NCBI GenBank assembly: GCA_050952845.1
Contig: JBMNLP010000001.1
Coordinates: forward strand, 1,798,001-1,862,000
Length of the DNA: 64,000 bases
From: JAGVSV01 sp050952845
GTDB taxonomy: Bacteria; Bacillota; Clostridia; Christensenellales; Aristaeellaceae
Direction of reading: 5' to 3'
The notes under the pieces were generated by a model. That model saw only the letters and a program-made list of their open reading frames with translations. It did no database searches and was not told the origin of the DNA. Below, piece after piece: positions 34,963 to 44,737 of this stretch (positions are counted from its first letter, which is position 1; each line of letters opens with the position of its first letter). The translations under genes and the position numbers were made by a program.

Positions 34963-36441
34963 TTATTGTTCAGGTACAAAGGTAGCGGTCGCAAGCCACG
35001 GCACGGATTGGTTGAGTTCCGTTTTAAGCCCCTTGCGGTGTGCCGTAATATCTTTCTGGTAGCCCCAGATGAGTTCGCCGCCGTTGTCGTGGATATCCTT
35101 GGAAATGGCATGCACGTACTTTGCCTGTTCGGCTTTATCGCTTGTATTGATGGCTTTTTTAAAGTTTTCTTCGATAATATCGGAAGTATAACCCGATACA
35201 TTATAGAAGGAAGCCCTTAACACCTGGCTTCTGAACTCCGCCATAGGCGCGCGGTTCATCCAATAGAAGGTAAAGGCGGATTTTTGGAAAAGATCGCCCA
35301 TCTGAGCAAAGAAAGTCTGCGGGTCCAGTTCTTCAATCACGACAGTGACCCCAACCTCCGCAAATTCTTGTGCCATCATCTTCGCGGCATTCACCATGCC
35401 CGGTACAATATCAGAGGCGACGATGGTAAAGTCCGTCACACCCTTTTCCTCAAAGATTCGTCTCGCTTCTTCCTTGTTGGCTTTCGTCTGCTCAATATCT
35501 TCAGGATAGGTGGCAAAGCCTTTGCCAAGCATGTCATTGGCCACTTCGCCATAGTTGCCTAAAAGGACAGCGACCATCTTTTCCCGGTCAACGGTCATTT
35601 TCGCCGCCCGGCGTACCTCCGGGTCATTAAAAGGCTCAACTCTTGTATTCAACACCAATTCCATTGATACCGCACCGTCCAAAGAACCGGCAGGCAGCTC
35701 AATATCTTCATTTTTCAAAAGCGTCTGAACCGCTGAGGCATCCAGCCCCCAAGCGTAGTCAATTTCACTCGTCTGCAAAGCGCTTGCCTTTGAATGAGAA
35801 TCCGGAATGTTAAGAATGGTCACCTCAGGAATGGAGGGTTTTCCGGCGTAATATTTTTCATTGGCCACTAAAACATAGCCCGTCTGCGGGTCTCCTTTTT
35901 CATACACGAAACCGCCAGCTCCGATGCCTTTAAATTCGCCCCCAGGCGCTACCGGCGACCACATGGCGAGAACGGATTCAACAAAGTCTGAAGTAGGTTC
36001 TTTTAAAGCAAGTGTCGCTTTGTTTCCTTCCGCTGTTGATTTTTCAAAATCAATGTTTCCATACAGGGACTGATAGTTTGGGGACGTAGAAACATAGCGC
36101 AAAGAATCAATGATATCCTGCCCTGTCGCTTCTGTTCCGTCAGAATACACCAAGCCTTCTTTTAAGGTGATGGTATAGGCATCCAAGGTATCGTTTGCTT
36201 CGATGGACTCCGCCATTCTAAGAATCGCCCCGTCAGGGTGCATCGTCACTAGAGAGTCGTACAGGCTCATCATTAAAAACATGCCGCCCGGCGATGTTAC
36301 CGTAATAGGGTCTAAGGTATCGTCTGGGCTGAAAAGTGCCCCAATCCTTACGGACGAGGATTCTGCAATTCCCTCCGCTCCTCCGGAAACACATAACAAA
36401 AGCATAAGAACTAACAACAGACTGATTATTGATTTTTTCAT
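34963..36441 (-). CDS. Peptide/nickel-type ABC substrate-binding protein (SBP_bac_5)
   Basis: 492 residues with a signal peptide (core IISLLLVLMLLLCVSG). The family motifs FSPDDTLDPIT, the ITLKEGLVYSDG strand and the VRRAAKMTVDREKMV block are clear. Related proteins bind peptides, nickel, or metallophores such as staphylopine (CntA). The shared operator pair upstream favours a metal complex. ATG 36441 has GGAGG nine bases upstream; a TTG two codons earlier is less likely. First gene of a six-gene operon ending with the P1B-ATPase. Confidence 0.88.
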   Translation of the reverse strand: MKKSIISLLLVLMLLLCVSGGAEGIAESSSVRIGALFSPDDTLDPITVTSPGGMFLMMSLYDSLVTMHPDGAILRMAESIEANDTLDAYTITLKEGLVYSDGTEATGQDIIDSLRYVSTSPNYQSLYGNIDFEKSTAEGNKATLALKEPTSDFVESVLAMWSPVAPGGEFKGIGAGGFVYEKGDPQTGYVLVANEKYYAGKPSIPEVTILNIPDSHSKASALQTSEIDYAWGLDASAVQTLLKNEDIELPAGSLDGAVSMELVLNTRVEPFNDPEVRRAAKMTVDREKMVAVLLGNYGEVANDMLGKGFATYPEDIEQTKANKEEARRIFEEKGVTDFTIVASDIVPGMVNAAKMMAQEFAEVGVTVVIEELDPQTFFAQMGDLFQKSAFTFYWMNRAPMAEFRSQVLRASFYNVSGYTSDIIEENFKKAINTSDKAEQAKYVHAISKDIHDNGGELIWGYQKDITAHRKGLKTELNQSVPWLATATFVPEQ

Positions 36442-36619
36442 TTTCAACGTCCTCCTTTTTTCTGTTTCTTTCTAAGCCAATCTCATTGAAAGCACCCATT
36501 TTTCCATTGCACTGCTTTTCTGCATACATCATCTTTTCAGTCATACAATCACGTTTTCTGGTTTCTCTGTCCCGCCTTTTTAGTGAATTCTGTGTCACAT
36601 CCTTCCAATAATCATACGA

Positions 36620-36676
36620 GTTAGCGCATCCTAACAGCGCGTAGTTAGATTACCCTAACTACCTGCGAATTGTCAA
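36620..36676 (-). promoter_or_regulatory. Promoter of the Opp/Nik-type operon with two tandem operators
   Basis: On the minus strand, TTGACA (36676-36671), 18 bp, TAATCT. Operator copies at 36644-36659, covering the -10, and at 36620-36635, 24 bp apart. Confidence 0.8.
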
Positions 36677-36752
36677 GCGTCTGCTGCTTGTTTTACAGGG
36701 CATCATCTTGTGCGTTCTCCTTAAAAACTTATCTGCTTCGAGTTTGCTTAAG

Positions 36753-38504
36753 TCAAACTAATTGCCAGTTTGAAGCGCTCACCCTATAATCCCAGAATTT
36801 TTTATATGCGCCTTCTTTTTCGGTTAGTTCATCGTGTTTGCCAATCTGCTCCACCCGCCCATCTTTGGACAGCACAACAACCTTGTCCGCCGTTTGGATG
36901 GTCTCTAATTTGTGGGCAATGACAATAAGGGTAGCATTCTTCCTTAATTCTTCCATCGCCTGAACGATATGGGCTTCATTTTCGGCATCCAAGGCGCTGG
37001 TTGCTTCGTCTAAAAGCACAATCGGGGATTTTTTAATCAACGCCCTTGCAATTGAAACGCGCTGTCTTTCTCCGCCTGAAAGGGAAGATCCCCCCTCGCC
37101 CACACGGCTTTCCCAGCCGTCAGGCAAGCGATTTGCAATTTCCGTTACACCTGCCAAATCACAGGCTTTTTTGATTTCTTCGTCGCTGGCGCCTGGATTG
37201 CCCATTCTTATGTTGTCCAAAAGGCTTTCATTAAAAAGGTATACATCCTGGAAAACCATAGACAGCTGGCTCATAAGGTCACGAGTTGTTAAATCTCTGA
37301 CATTCACCCCGCTTACCTTGATGCTTCCCCTATCCACATCGTAAAATCTCGCAATCAGGTGTTCGATGGTGGTTTTGCCGGAACCGGACGGGCCGACCAA
37401 GGCGCACATTTCCCTTGGTTTAACAGAAAAACTAACGTTGTTTAAAACGATATTTTCTTTGTCGTAGGAAAAGCTGACATTTTCAAGTTCAACAGAGCCT
37501 ATGTCTTTCAATTCTTTGGATTCCTGCGCTTCCTTTAATTCTTCCGTATCCATTAGCGCATCGATGCGCTCCATTTGCTGGCGCCTTTCTTCCGTGCCCG
37601 ATACATTGCCGGCAACATCTTCCAGCATTTTGGAAAAGCTCATGACCATGCCGATGCAAGCGATGGCTACAAATACATCCATCGAGCCTTTTAGAGCAAG
37701 GCTGACAATGAGGAGAATAGAAACAGTCACAAGCATCTGCTTTGCCATCCCTCCTAAAAACATGCCGAGGGACTGCCAGGCAAGCGCTTTTCTTCCAATA
37801 GTATCAGCTTGTTTTAACGCGGAAGACAGGGCTTCATAATCGGAGGTCGCATGGCAAGCCCTTAAAGCGCCCTGGCACTTTGCAAATTCAACCATGCGGG
37901 CGGCGACTTTTTCTTCACAAGGTTCGCTCATGATTTTTCCTTTGTTAATCAAAGATTTGGACAGGCTAAGAAGCAATAAATAAGCGGGTACGCCCAATGT
38001 CAGCAGCAATCCCAAGCGGTAGTCCCACATCCAAGAAAGCAGGGCGACAATTACTAAAGAAGCTATGATATTGAAATTTTTATAAAGATAGTTCGCGACA
38101 CTGGAAGATAAATTCATCATTTCCGCAGTAACCATGCGGGACAATTTACCAGCGGTATCGGCTCTAAAAGTTCCCAGTGGCAGTTTTGAAATCTTATCGC
38201 CCACCTTTTGGTGCACATCGTTCATAAAGCCCAAACCGCCTATATAGGAATACCTTTGACCAATAAAATCAAGCACAATGGACAATACGCCTACAATAAG
38301 CAAAATGAGCATCCAGTTCCAAAAAGATAGTCCAAAGACAGGACCGCCTTCCGCCAACGATACGATGGCAGGCAGCAGAATCATTAATGATAAGCCGTTC
38401 AGCACGCCCGACACGAAGCCCGAAGAGTAGCCGATTTGCACCATTCGCCAATTTTTCTTGGCCATATATCTTTTAAATCTGAAAAGTAACGCTTGTCTTT
38501 TCAT
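36753..38504 (-). CDS. Exporter-fold ABC half-transporter, second subunit of pair 4
   Basis: 583 residues: six-helix membrane domain and ATPase with GPSGSGKTT, LSGGERQR, LLDEATSALDAENE and IAHKL. All catalytic positions are present. The ATG at 38504 overlaps the stop of the partner gene (ATGA). The partner carries a frameshift, so the heterodimer may not form unless the shift is corrected. Under the single operator at 40322 with its partner. Confidence 0.88.
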   Translation of the reverse strand: MKRQALLFRFKRYMAKKNWRMVQIGYSSGFVSGVLNGLSLMILLPAIVSLAEGGPVFGLSFWNWMLILLIVGVLSIVLDFIGQRYSYIGGLGFMNDVHQKVGDKISKLPLGTFRADTAGKLSRMVTAEMMNLSSSVANYLYKNFNIIASLVIVALLSWMWDYRLGLLLTLGVPAYLLLLSLSKSLINKGKIMSEPCEEKVAARMVEFAKCQGALRACHATSDYEALSSALKQADTIGRKALAWQSLGMFLGGMAKQMLVTVSILLIVSLALKGSMDVFVAIACIGMVMSFSKMLEDVAGNVSGTEERRQQMERIDALMDTEELKEAQESKELKDIGSVELENVSFSYDKENIVLNNVSFSVKPREMCALVGPSGSGKTTIEHLIARFYDVDRGSIKVSGVNVRDLTTRDLMSQLSMVFQDVYLFNESLLDNIRMGNPGASDEEIKKACDLAGVTEIANRLPDGWESRVGEGGSSLSGGERQRVSIARALIKKSPIVLLDEATSALDAENEAHIVQAMEELRKNATLIVIAHKLETIQTADKVVVLSKDGRVEQIGKHDELTEKEGAYKKFWDYRVSASNWQLV

Positions 38505-40298
38505 GCGATCCCCTCCTTCGTATCCATGGACTGCCTCAGCAATATTTTGTAATGCTCATTATCCAGTAATTCCTCATGGCGGCCCTGGGCGCTAATCCGG
38601 CCGTTTTCCATGACGATTAGCTTATCCGCTCCTTTGATGGCGCCCGGCCGATGGGCAATCACCAACACCGTTCTGTCTTTAATAAGGTAAGACAGCGCCT
38701 TTTGAATTTCCGCTTCCGATTCCGGGTCGGTAAAGGCCGTTGCTTCATCCAAAAGCAAGATGGGGGCATCAATCAGAATGGCTCTCGCGATGGCAAGACG
38801 CTGCTCCTGACCGCCGGAAAACTTTGTGTCGGTTCCAAGAACCGTCTGGTAGCCTTTGGGTAGGGTCGTGATATAATCATGAATTTGCGCGGCTTTCGCG
38901 GCTTTTACAACCTCTTCATGGTTTGCATTTGGCTTACCGAGCCGGATATTTTCTTCAAGAGATATATTCAAAAGCTGGGCGTCCTGCAAAACAAAGGCAA
39001 CTTGGTTATACAAGGTTTCTTCGCTCATGTCTTTAATATCAACGCCGCCGATTTGAACCGAGCCGATATCAGGGTCATTAAACCTTGCAATGAGCGTAGC
39101 AAGCGTTGTTTTTCCGGAGCCGGACGGGCCCAATCAAGGCGCTGACTGTACCTCGCGGAAGTTCTAAATCAACATCTTTTAAAGCCTCCATTTCGCCATA
39201 AGAAAAAGAAACCTTATCAAACTTGATGGAAGAATCGGCAGGTTGCTTGTTAAGGTTGGTTTTTGGCAGGGTCTCCAAATCTAAAACATCGCAAAGCCTG
39301 GTGCCTGCCGAACCCGCCAATTGATAAGACCATATGATGGTCGCGATTTGGATTAAGGCTTGCGGCAAAATTAAAGCAATCAGCGTTGTAGTCAGCACTT
39401 GGGCGATATTGACATGGCCCGCGTTGACCAGCAGCGCGCCTCCCCCTAAATTAACAAGCAAAAGCGCCGGTATTGTTACCCAAGACAGGGCTAAGCAGCA
39501 CCTGGATACCAGCGGTAACGCCCAGTTTCGGTAGCTTAAAGCTGCCTCCTCCGCGGCATCCAAATAATTACGATGCGCTTTGCCCGCTTGCCCAAACGCT
39601 TTAACAACCGCTATCCCTGAAACAAACTCCACCATTGTTGAAGACACTTTGGCTACCTTTGTATCCAAGGCCGCTGTCTTTTCGTCCATACCTACCATGG
39701 TAGAGCCATAGAGGACAAAATATATGGGAATTGTAGCAATGGATAAAAGTCCCAATCGCCAGTCCACATAAAAAGCATACAGCAGCAGGGAGAGCGGCGT
39801 AATGACAGCGTTGAGCTGCTCTATCGGCCCGTGGGCAATAATTGTATGCACCGTTTGCGTATCGTCCTGTACGGCCTTGCGAATTAAGCCGGAGTTGGAT
39901 TCGCTAAACCACGCCAAAGGCGCTTTGGACATTCTTTCAATAATGCTTGTTCTTAAGATATTGCGCAGTTTTAAATCCGCAAAGTGCGTAACCAAAAGGG
40001 CGGCAAAATACAAAAGAGATTTAAGCGAAAACGACATGATCAATATCCTACAAGCGTTCCATATCTCCGTGCTTTGCATGACCCCAAGCCGGTAGGACTC
40101 AATTAAAAGCCTGCCAATTTCCGTTAGGGCAACAAACGGGGCGATGCTTAATACACCGGATAGCGCGGTTAATACTTGCGCAAAGAGTATCCTCCCTCTG
40201 ATGGGCTTTCCAAGCCGACTGAGCGCATTCTTCCCGGCCATGGCTTTTTGTTTGTTGTCAAGCTCCTTGTTTGTTTTTTCTTTTTGTTTTTCGGCCAT
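38501..40298 (-). pseudogene. Exporter-fold ABC half-transporter, first subunit of pair 4, frameshifted in Walker A
   Basis: The gene would encode about 598 residues but is broken into 39078-40307 (membrane domain up to ALIGP) and 38501-39133 (from GPSGSGKTT on). The break is a single extra base in GGGCCC at 39126-39131, inside the codons for the Walker A loop. Removing one C restores GPSGSGKTT. The rest is well preserved: FSGGQEQR, LLLDEATAFTDPESE and IAHRP. It is therefore a recent inactivating mutation, a programmed or phase-variable shift, or a sequencing error. The ATG at 40298 has GGAGG nine bases upstream. Confidence 0.85.
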
Positions 40299-40321
40299 AT
40301 CGTACACCCTCCTTTTAAATA

Positions 40322-40337
40322 GTTAGCTTTAACTAAC
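40322..40337 (-). promoter_or_regulatory. Operator upstream of ABC pair 4
   Basis: One exact GTTAG-N6-CTAAC copy, 24 bp before the start codon of pair 4 and 15 bp past the stop of tetR. I cannot read a convincing -35/-10 pair here. Confidence 0.65.
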
Positions 40338-40352
40338 ATTTGTGTAAAAAAA

Positions 40353-40949
40353 TTACTTGATTTCGCCTCGATTATAGTAATCGAAATAGAGCTTCACCAC
40401 ATCAACAAACAATTTTCTGTTTTTCACAAAATTATCCCTCGCGTCTAAAATTTCACACCCAAGCATAATGGTATTCATGAAAAATATAATAAAATCCGTA
40501 GTATAGTACTTAAAATCCCCAAGTCTTACGCCTTTTATATCACCACCATACGCGGAGTAAAGCGTTTCATCCACTAAAACATTAAATAATTCTTTTAATT
40601 CCGGATTATTCTTCATGGCCTGTAAATAAACAACATATACGCTCATTAGTTCGCTTTCGTCGAGCATCTTATCTACCAGCATTTCAGCTAATGCCTGTTT
40701 GTCCATTGTAGCAGAGTAGTTGTTCATAAACTCATTCATCTTAGCGATACGATAAGCCATGCCTTCCCGCATTAAGTCGTGCAAAATATCGATAGTACTT
40801 TTGTAGTAATAATAAAAGCCGCCTTTGGACAAAGAAGTTTCGGCGATGATATCCTCCATCGTTGTACTGTCAAAGCCCTGGCGGATGAAGACTTTCTTAG
40901 CAGCATCCAATATTTCTTTCTGCCTGGTTTCTCTGATGGACGTTGCCAA
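40353..40949 (-). CDS. TetR/AcrR family transcriptional regulator
   Basis: 198 residues. N-terminal helix-turn-helix: ILDAAKKVFIRQGFDSTTMEDI then AETSLSKGGFYYYYKS (split here), with a divergent ligand-binding C-terminal domain. Probably a repressor responding to a small molecule. Start is TTG 40949, with AAGGAG nine bases upstream. Its own promoter carries the shared operator, and it lies directly upstream of ABC pair 4 on the same strand, 54 bp away, so it may control or be co-controlled with that pair. It is not itself a likely binder of GTTAG-N6-CTAAC, because the metal-family regulators are DtxR, Fur or MarR types. Confidence 0.85.
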   Translation of the reverse strand: MATSIRETRQKEILDAAKKVFIRQGFDSTTMEDIIAETSLSKGGFYYYYKSTIDILHDLMREGMAYRIAKMNEFMNNYSATMDKQALAEMLVDKMLDESELMSVYVVYLQAMKNNPELKELFNVLVDETLYSAYGGDIKGVRLGDFKYYTTDFIIFFMNTIMLGCEILDARDNFVKNRKLFVDVVKLYFDYYNRGEIK

Positions 40950-41001
40950 CGAATTGTGCTCCTTGCCGCAAATTTTCGACGATTCCGTCGAATCGCCTCC
41001 A

Positions 41002-41030
41002 ATGTTAGCACTGGCTAACTATTTTGTCAA
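41002..41030 (-). promoter_or_regulatory. tetR promoter with operator
   Basis: On the minus strand, TTGACA (41030-41025), 17 bp, TAACAT (41007-41002). The exact operator at 41004-41019 fills the spacer and -10. Confidence 0.8.
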
Positions 41031-41096
41031 CAGTAAAAATTGAGGAAAAAGAAATATCACGCCTCCTTTTTCAAACTGCTTTGCATATAGGATTGG

Positions 41097-41915
41097 TTAA
41101 TCAGTCTGTATGCTCCCCTTGAAAACAATGTGCAGTTTTCCATCATCCATTGTAAACAATTTCGTTTTTACCCGGAACACCTCTTCCAGCAGCTTTTGTG
41201 TGCATACATCCCGGGGCTTGCCCTGGGCAACAATTTTGCCGTGGTTGAGGACAAACAACTCGTCACAAAAGGAGCAGGCTAAGTTCAGATCGTGAAAAAC
41301 AGCGATGATCGTTTTGCCCAGCCCCTTCACGATGTCCATCAAAAGCCATTGGTAATGCACATCTAAGTGATTGGTTGGCTCATCCAGAACGAGGATGTCG
41401 GCCTCCTGCGCCAAAGAGCGGGCGATGAGCACCCGCTGTTTTTCTCCGCCGGACAATGTGAAAAAGGAGCGATGCGCCAGCTTTTCCATCCCCATAAAGG
41501 CCAGGGCATGAAGGGCGATGCGTTTATCCTCCGCCGTATCGCGCTGATAGAGTTTCCGGTAGGGGGCGCGCCCCATCAGCACCATATCCAGCAAAGAATA
41601 ATCAAAATCCGTGCTGTTTTCCTGCCGCATCACCGTCACCTGCTGCGCAACGCTGCGGTAGGACATGGATTCCACTTCCTTCCCGTTGATGTATACGCAT
41701 TTGTCCGGGGGCACGATGGCCCGGTACATATGCCGCAGCAAGGTTGATTTGCCCGAACCGTTTGGGCCGATCACCCCCACAAAGCTACCTTTTTTAACGT
41801 GCATGCTGACATCCTGAAGAATGGTAGCGGCCTGTATTTTGTAGGTGAGGTTGTGCACTTCCACGCTGTTTTCTGCTTTTTCAGCAGCTGCAAACGATAA
41901 ACTATCCTGCGCCAT
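41097..41915 (-). CDS. FecE/FhuC-type siderophore ABC ATPase
   Basis: 272 residues, cytoplasmic ATPase of iron-siderophore/cobalamin importers. Walker A GPNGSGKST near residue 50, signature LSGGEKQR, Walker B LVLDEPTNHLD and switch FHD. Last gene of the operon that starts with the binding protein at 47523; it follows the FecCD permease by nine bases. Confidence 0.92.
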   Translation of the reverse strand: MAQDSLSFAAAEKAENSVEVHNLTYKIQAATILQDVSMHVKKGSFVGVIGPNGSGKSTLLRHMYRAIVPPDKCVYINGKEVESMSYRSVAQQVTVMRQENSTDFDYSLLDMVLMGRAPYRKLYQRDTAEDKRIALHALAFMGMEKLAHRSFFTLSGGEKQRVLIARSLAQEADILVLDEPTNHLDVHYQWLLMDIVKGLGKTIIAVFHDLNLACSFCDELFVLNHGKIVAQGKPRDVCTQKLLEEVFRVKTKLFTMDDGKLHIVFKGSIQTD

Positions 41916-41924
41916 ATGATTACC

Positions 41925-42971
41925 TCATATCCTGCCATATTTGTTTTGACGGTATAACAGGTAGACAAAGAAGGGGCCGCCGAAAAACGCGGTGAAAATG
42001 CCCACCGACAGCTCCCGGGGCGCCATGAGGGTTCGAGCCAGAACATCCATCCAAAGCAGAAACACGCTGCCCAATAAAAACGAAAGCGGAAACACCCTGC
42101 GGTGGTCCGCCCCCGCCAGCATGCGGATGATGTGCGGGATGACAAAGCCCACAAAACCGATGATGCCCCCTGTCGCTACGATAACGCCCGTGATAAAGGC
42201 AACCACCAAAATGGTCAGCCGCTTAATGACCGCCACGTTAATCCCAAGGCTGATGGCGGTTTCGTCCCCCTGGCTCATCAGGTTATAAGCCCTTGCGGTG
42301 AACATGAAAAAGCAACTACCCAGCAATGATCCAAAGAACGGAAAGGCAATATTGCCCCAGCGGGCACTGGCCAAAGAGCCCATTGTCCATGCGATGATGC
42401 TGCGCACGGTGCTGGCATCTGGCGAAATAGAAACAAAAAACTGTGTCATCGCGTTTAGAATTACACCCACCGCAATACCGGAAAGCACCAGCCGGGAGGT
42501 TGCGCCGGGGTTGCCCACCCGGCCAATGGTGTAAACCAATATCAGGGCCACCATCGCCCCGGCAAAAGCAAAGGCGGAAACCACCGCTGACGAAGCATAA
42601 AACGCGCTGCCCAAAAAATAGCAAAACGCAACTGCCGAGGATGCGCCCCCAGACGCCCCTAAGATATAAGGATCCGCCAGCACGTTTTGGGTCACCGCCT
42701 GCATGGCTGCCCCCGCAACGGCCAGGCTGCCGCCTGCGGCAATAGCCAAGAGCACCCGCGGCAGGCGAAGCTCCCAAATGATGCTGATTTCGGATCGCTT
42801 TAACGCTTCCTGCTCTATCCCGAAAAACTTTAGTTTGATAACAGCCAGCACCTTGTCCGCGCTTAGGTCGGCGGCGCCTAAGATAATGCCCATCATGATG
42901 CTGAAAAGAAGGACCAGAATCGATAGGATTACCATCAGCACAAAGCTCTTTTTCCCAATGAATGCTCTCAT
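41925..42971 (-). CDS. FecCD-type siderophore ABC permease
   Basis: 348 residues, about nine to ten helices. FecCD family marks include LRLPRVLLAIAAGGSLAVAG, the DPYILGASGGAS block, GIIGFVGFVIPHIIRM and the terminal LSVGIFTAFFGGPFFVYLL, each typical. A single permease gene implies a homodimeric channel. It overlaps the second half-transporter gene by four bases (ATGA), so a canonical siderophore importer and an exporter-fold pair are in one message. Confidence 0.93.
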   Translation of the reverse strand: MRAFIGKKSFVLMVILSILVLLFSIMMGIILGAADLSADKVLAVIKLKFFGIEQEALKRSEISIIWELRLPRVLLAIAAGGSLAVAGAAMQAVTQNVLADPYILGASGGASSAVAFCYFLGSAFYASSAVVSAFAFAGAMVALILVYTIGRVGNPGATSRLVLSGIAVGVILNAMTQFFVSISPDASTVRSIIAWTMGSLASARWGNIAFPFFGSLLGSCFFMFTARAYNLMSQGDETAISLGINVAVIKRLTILVVAFITGVIVATGGIIGFVGFVIPHIIRMLAGADHRRVFPLSFLLGSVFLLWMDVLARTLMAPRELSVGIFTAFFGGPFFVYLLYRQNKYGRI

Positions 42972-44737
42972 CTTTGTTCCTCTTGATAGTGTTCACCAAT
43001 CAATTGCCTGAAATATGGGCAATCCCGCATTAACGCCGCATAACCGCCCTGCGCCAGTACCCGGCCATTTTGCAGCACCACAATGCGGTCTGCACTGCGG
43101 ATGGTGGAGATGCGGTGCGCAATCACCAGGGTGGCCCGTCCTTTTTTCAGGTGGTTAATGGCCTGGTTAATCAGGCTTTCGTTTTCAGCATCAAGATTGG
43201 CGCTGGCTTCGTCCAAGACCAGCACAGGGGCATCCTTCAGCACCGCCTGGGCGATGGACAGCCGTTGCTTCTCACCCCCGGACAGACGCATGCCCCGTTC
43301 GCCCAGCACGGTATCATACCCCTGGGGCAGGTTGCGGATGAACCCGTCTGCCTGCGCCTGTTGGCACGCCAGGACAATTTCTTCCTTTGCCGCATCAGCC
43401 TTAGCCAGGCGCAGGTTGTCCTCCACGCTGATGTTAAACAGATAGACTTCCTGCGGCACCACCGTCACGGCTGTGCGCAGCGCGGATAAGGAAAGCTCCC
43501 GGATGTCCAGGCCGTTGATGGTTATGCAGCCGCCCTGCACATCCCAAAACCGTTGGATCAGGCGCGCGATGGTGGTCTTCCCGCTGCCGGAGGCGCCCAC
43601 CAGGGCCACGGTCTCGCCCGTGGCAAAGTAAAAGGAGGTCCTGTCAAGCACGGGAGGGTTCACTGCCCCGTCCTCACCGGCAGGATATGTAAAGGAAACG
43701 CCATCAAATTGAACCACTGTTTTCTCAGCAGGCGGCAACGCATCCATCTGTCCCTCGTCCCTCACCTCGGGCTTTGCCCGCAGCAAGCCCAGCACACGCT
43801 GGGCCGCGCCTAAAATCAGCCCATAGTTGGTGCGCATGGAAAGCGCTTCCATAATGGGCACAAACACACCCGAAAAAAGAATCAGCAGCGGCACAAACCA
43901 TGTGGCGGAAACAGTGCCCTGTTTGACCAGCAAAATGGCAACCAGCGTTGCCACAAGGCTGGCGATGCCCGTTATCAGCGTAAGCAGACGGCTTTCGTTT
44001 GAACGCCTGACGGCATAGGCAAGGGACGCATCGCTGTAGCGCTTGTTAGCTGCAAAAAACCGCTTGAAATATACCCGCTGCCAGCCAAAGGAAATAATAT
44101 CCTTGATGCCCTGCACCCCGTCCACGGCGATGGCGCTCAGCACCCCCGCCTCTTTTTTGACCGCTGCCCCCTGCTTGTCGGCCAGCTTGCTGTGCCGGTT
44201 GGGCAGCCACAGCATCAACACAATGAAGCACAGCATCACCACAGGCAGCACCCAGGAAAACAATCCCATGAAAATCAGCGCCGCCCCGGGAATGAGTACC
44301 GCAACGATGATTTGGCCAATGGTGTGGGCATAAAACCACTCTAACTGTTCCACATCGTTCAGCACGATGTTGATCATCTCTCCGCTGCGTTTGCCCTGCA
44401 TGGCGGCCGGCGCCAGCACACTTAGCTGCGCATAGCAGGCGTTGCGCAGCTTTGCCAGGATGCGGTAGGCAATATCATGGCCGACAGACACATCCAAATA
44501 GGAAAACAGCGCCGTCAGCACCACCAGCACGGCGGATACCACCAGCAGTGTTCTGGTTTGTCCCGCCTGGCCAAACAGCACGCTGCCCACCATGTAGCTG
44601 GCAACCAGGCTGGAAAACAGGGGCAGCAGTTTAAAGATCAGGTTGCACAGGATGGCGACGGCTAAATATAGGCGAAACCCTTTAATATGCTTTGATAAAT
44701 CCACCAAAGCACGCAGTCTCTCATTATTCCGCAGCAT
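42968..44737 (-). CDS. Exporter-fold ABC half-transporter, second subunit of pair 5
   Basis: 589 residues: membrane domain and ATPase with GASGSGKTT, LSGGEKQR, LVLDEASANLDAENE and IAHRI. ATG 44737 is preceded by GGAGGG; it overlaps the partner gene by 14 bp. The Ser in DEAS replaces the usual Thr and should be harmless. Sits between its partner and the FecCD permease. Confidence 0.88.
   Translation of the reverse strand: MLRNNERLRALVDLSKHIKGFRLYLAVAILCNLIFKLLPLFSSLVASYMVGSVLFGQAGQTRTLLVVSAVLVVLTALFSYLDVSVGHDIAYRILAKLRNACYAQLSVLAPAAMQGKRSGEMINIVLNDVEQLEWFYAHTIGQIIVAVLIPGAALIFMGLFSWVLPVVMLCFIVLMLWLPNRHSKLADKQGAAVKKEAGVLSAIAVDGVQGIKDIISFGWQRVYFKRFFAANKRYSDASLAYAVRRSNESRLLTLITGIASLVATLVAILLVKQGTVSATWFVPLLILFSGVFVPIMEALSMRTNYGLILGAAQRVLGLLRAKPEVRDEGQMDALPPAEKTVVQFDGVSFTYPAGEDGAVNPPVLDRTSFYFATGETVALVGASGSGKTTIARLIQRFWDVQGGCITINGLDIRELSLSALRTAVTVVPQEVYLFNISVEDNLRLAKADAAKEEIVLACQQAQADGFIRNLPQGYDTVLGERGMRLSGGEKQRLSIAQAVLKDAPVLVLDEASANLDAENESLINQAINHLKKGRATLVIAHRISTIRSADRIVVLQNGRVLAQGGYAALMRDCPYFRQLIGEHYQEEQR

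Noticed and set aside
40353..40949. TetR protein as the regulator of all GTTAG-N6-CTAAC sites
   Set aside because: It is only one of many target genes, TetR proteins normally bind a site at their own locus, and the metal pattern of the regulon points to a metal-sensing family encoded elsewhere.
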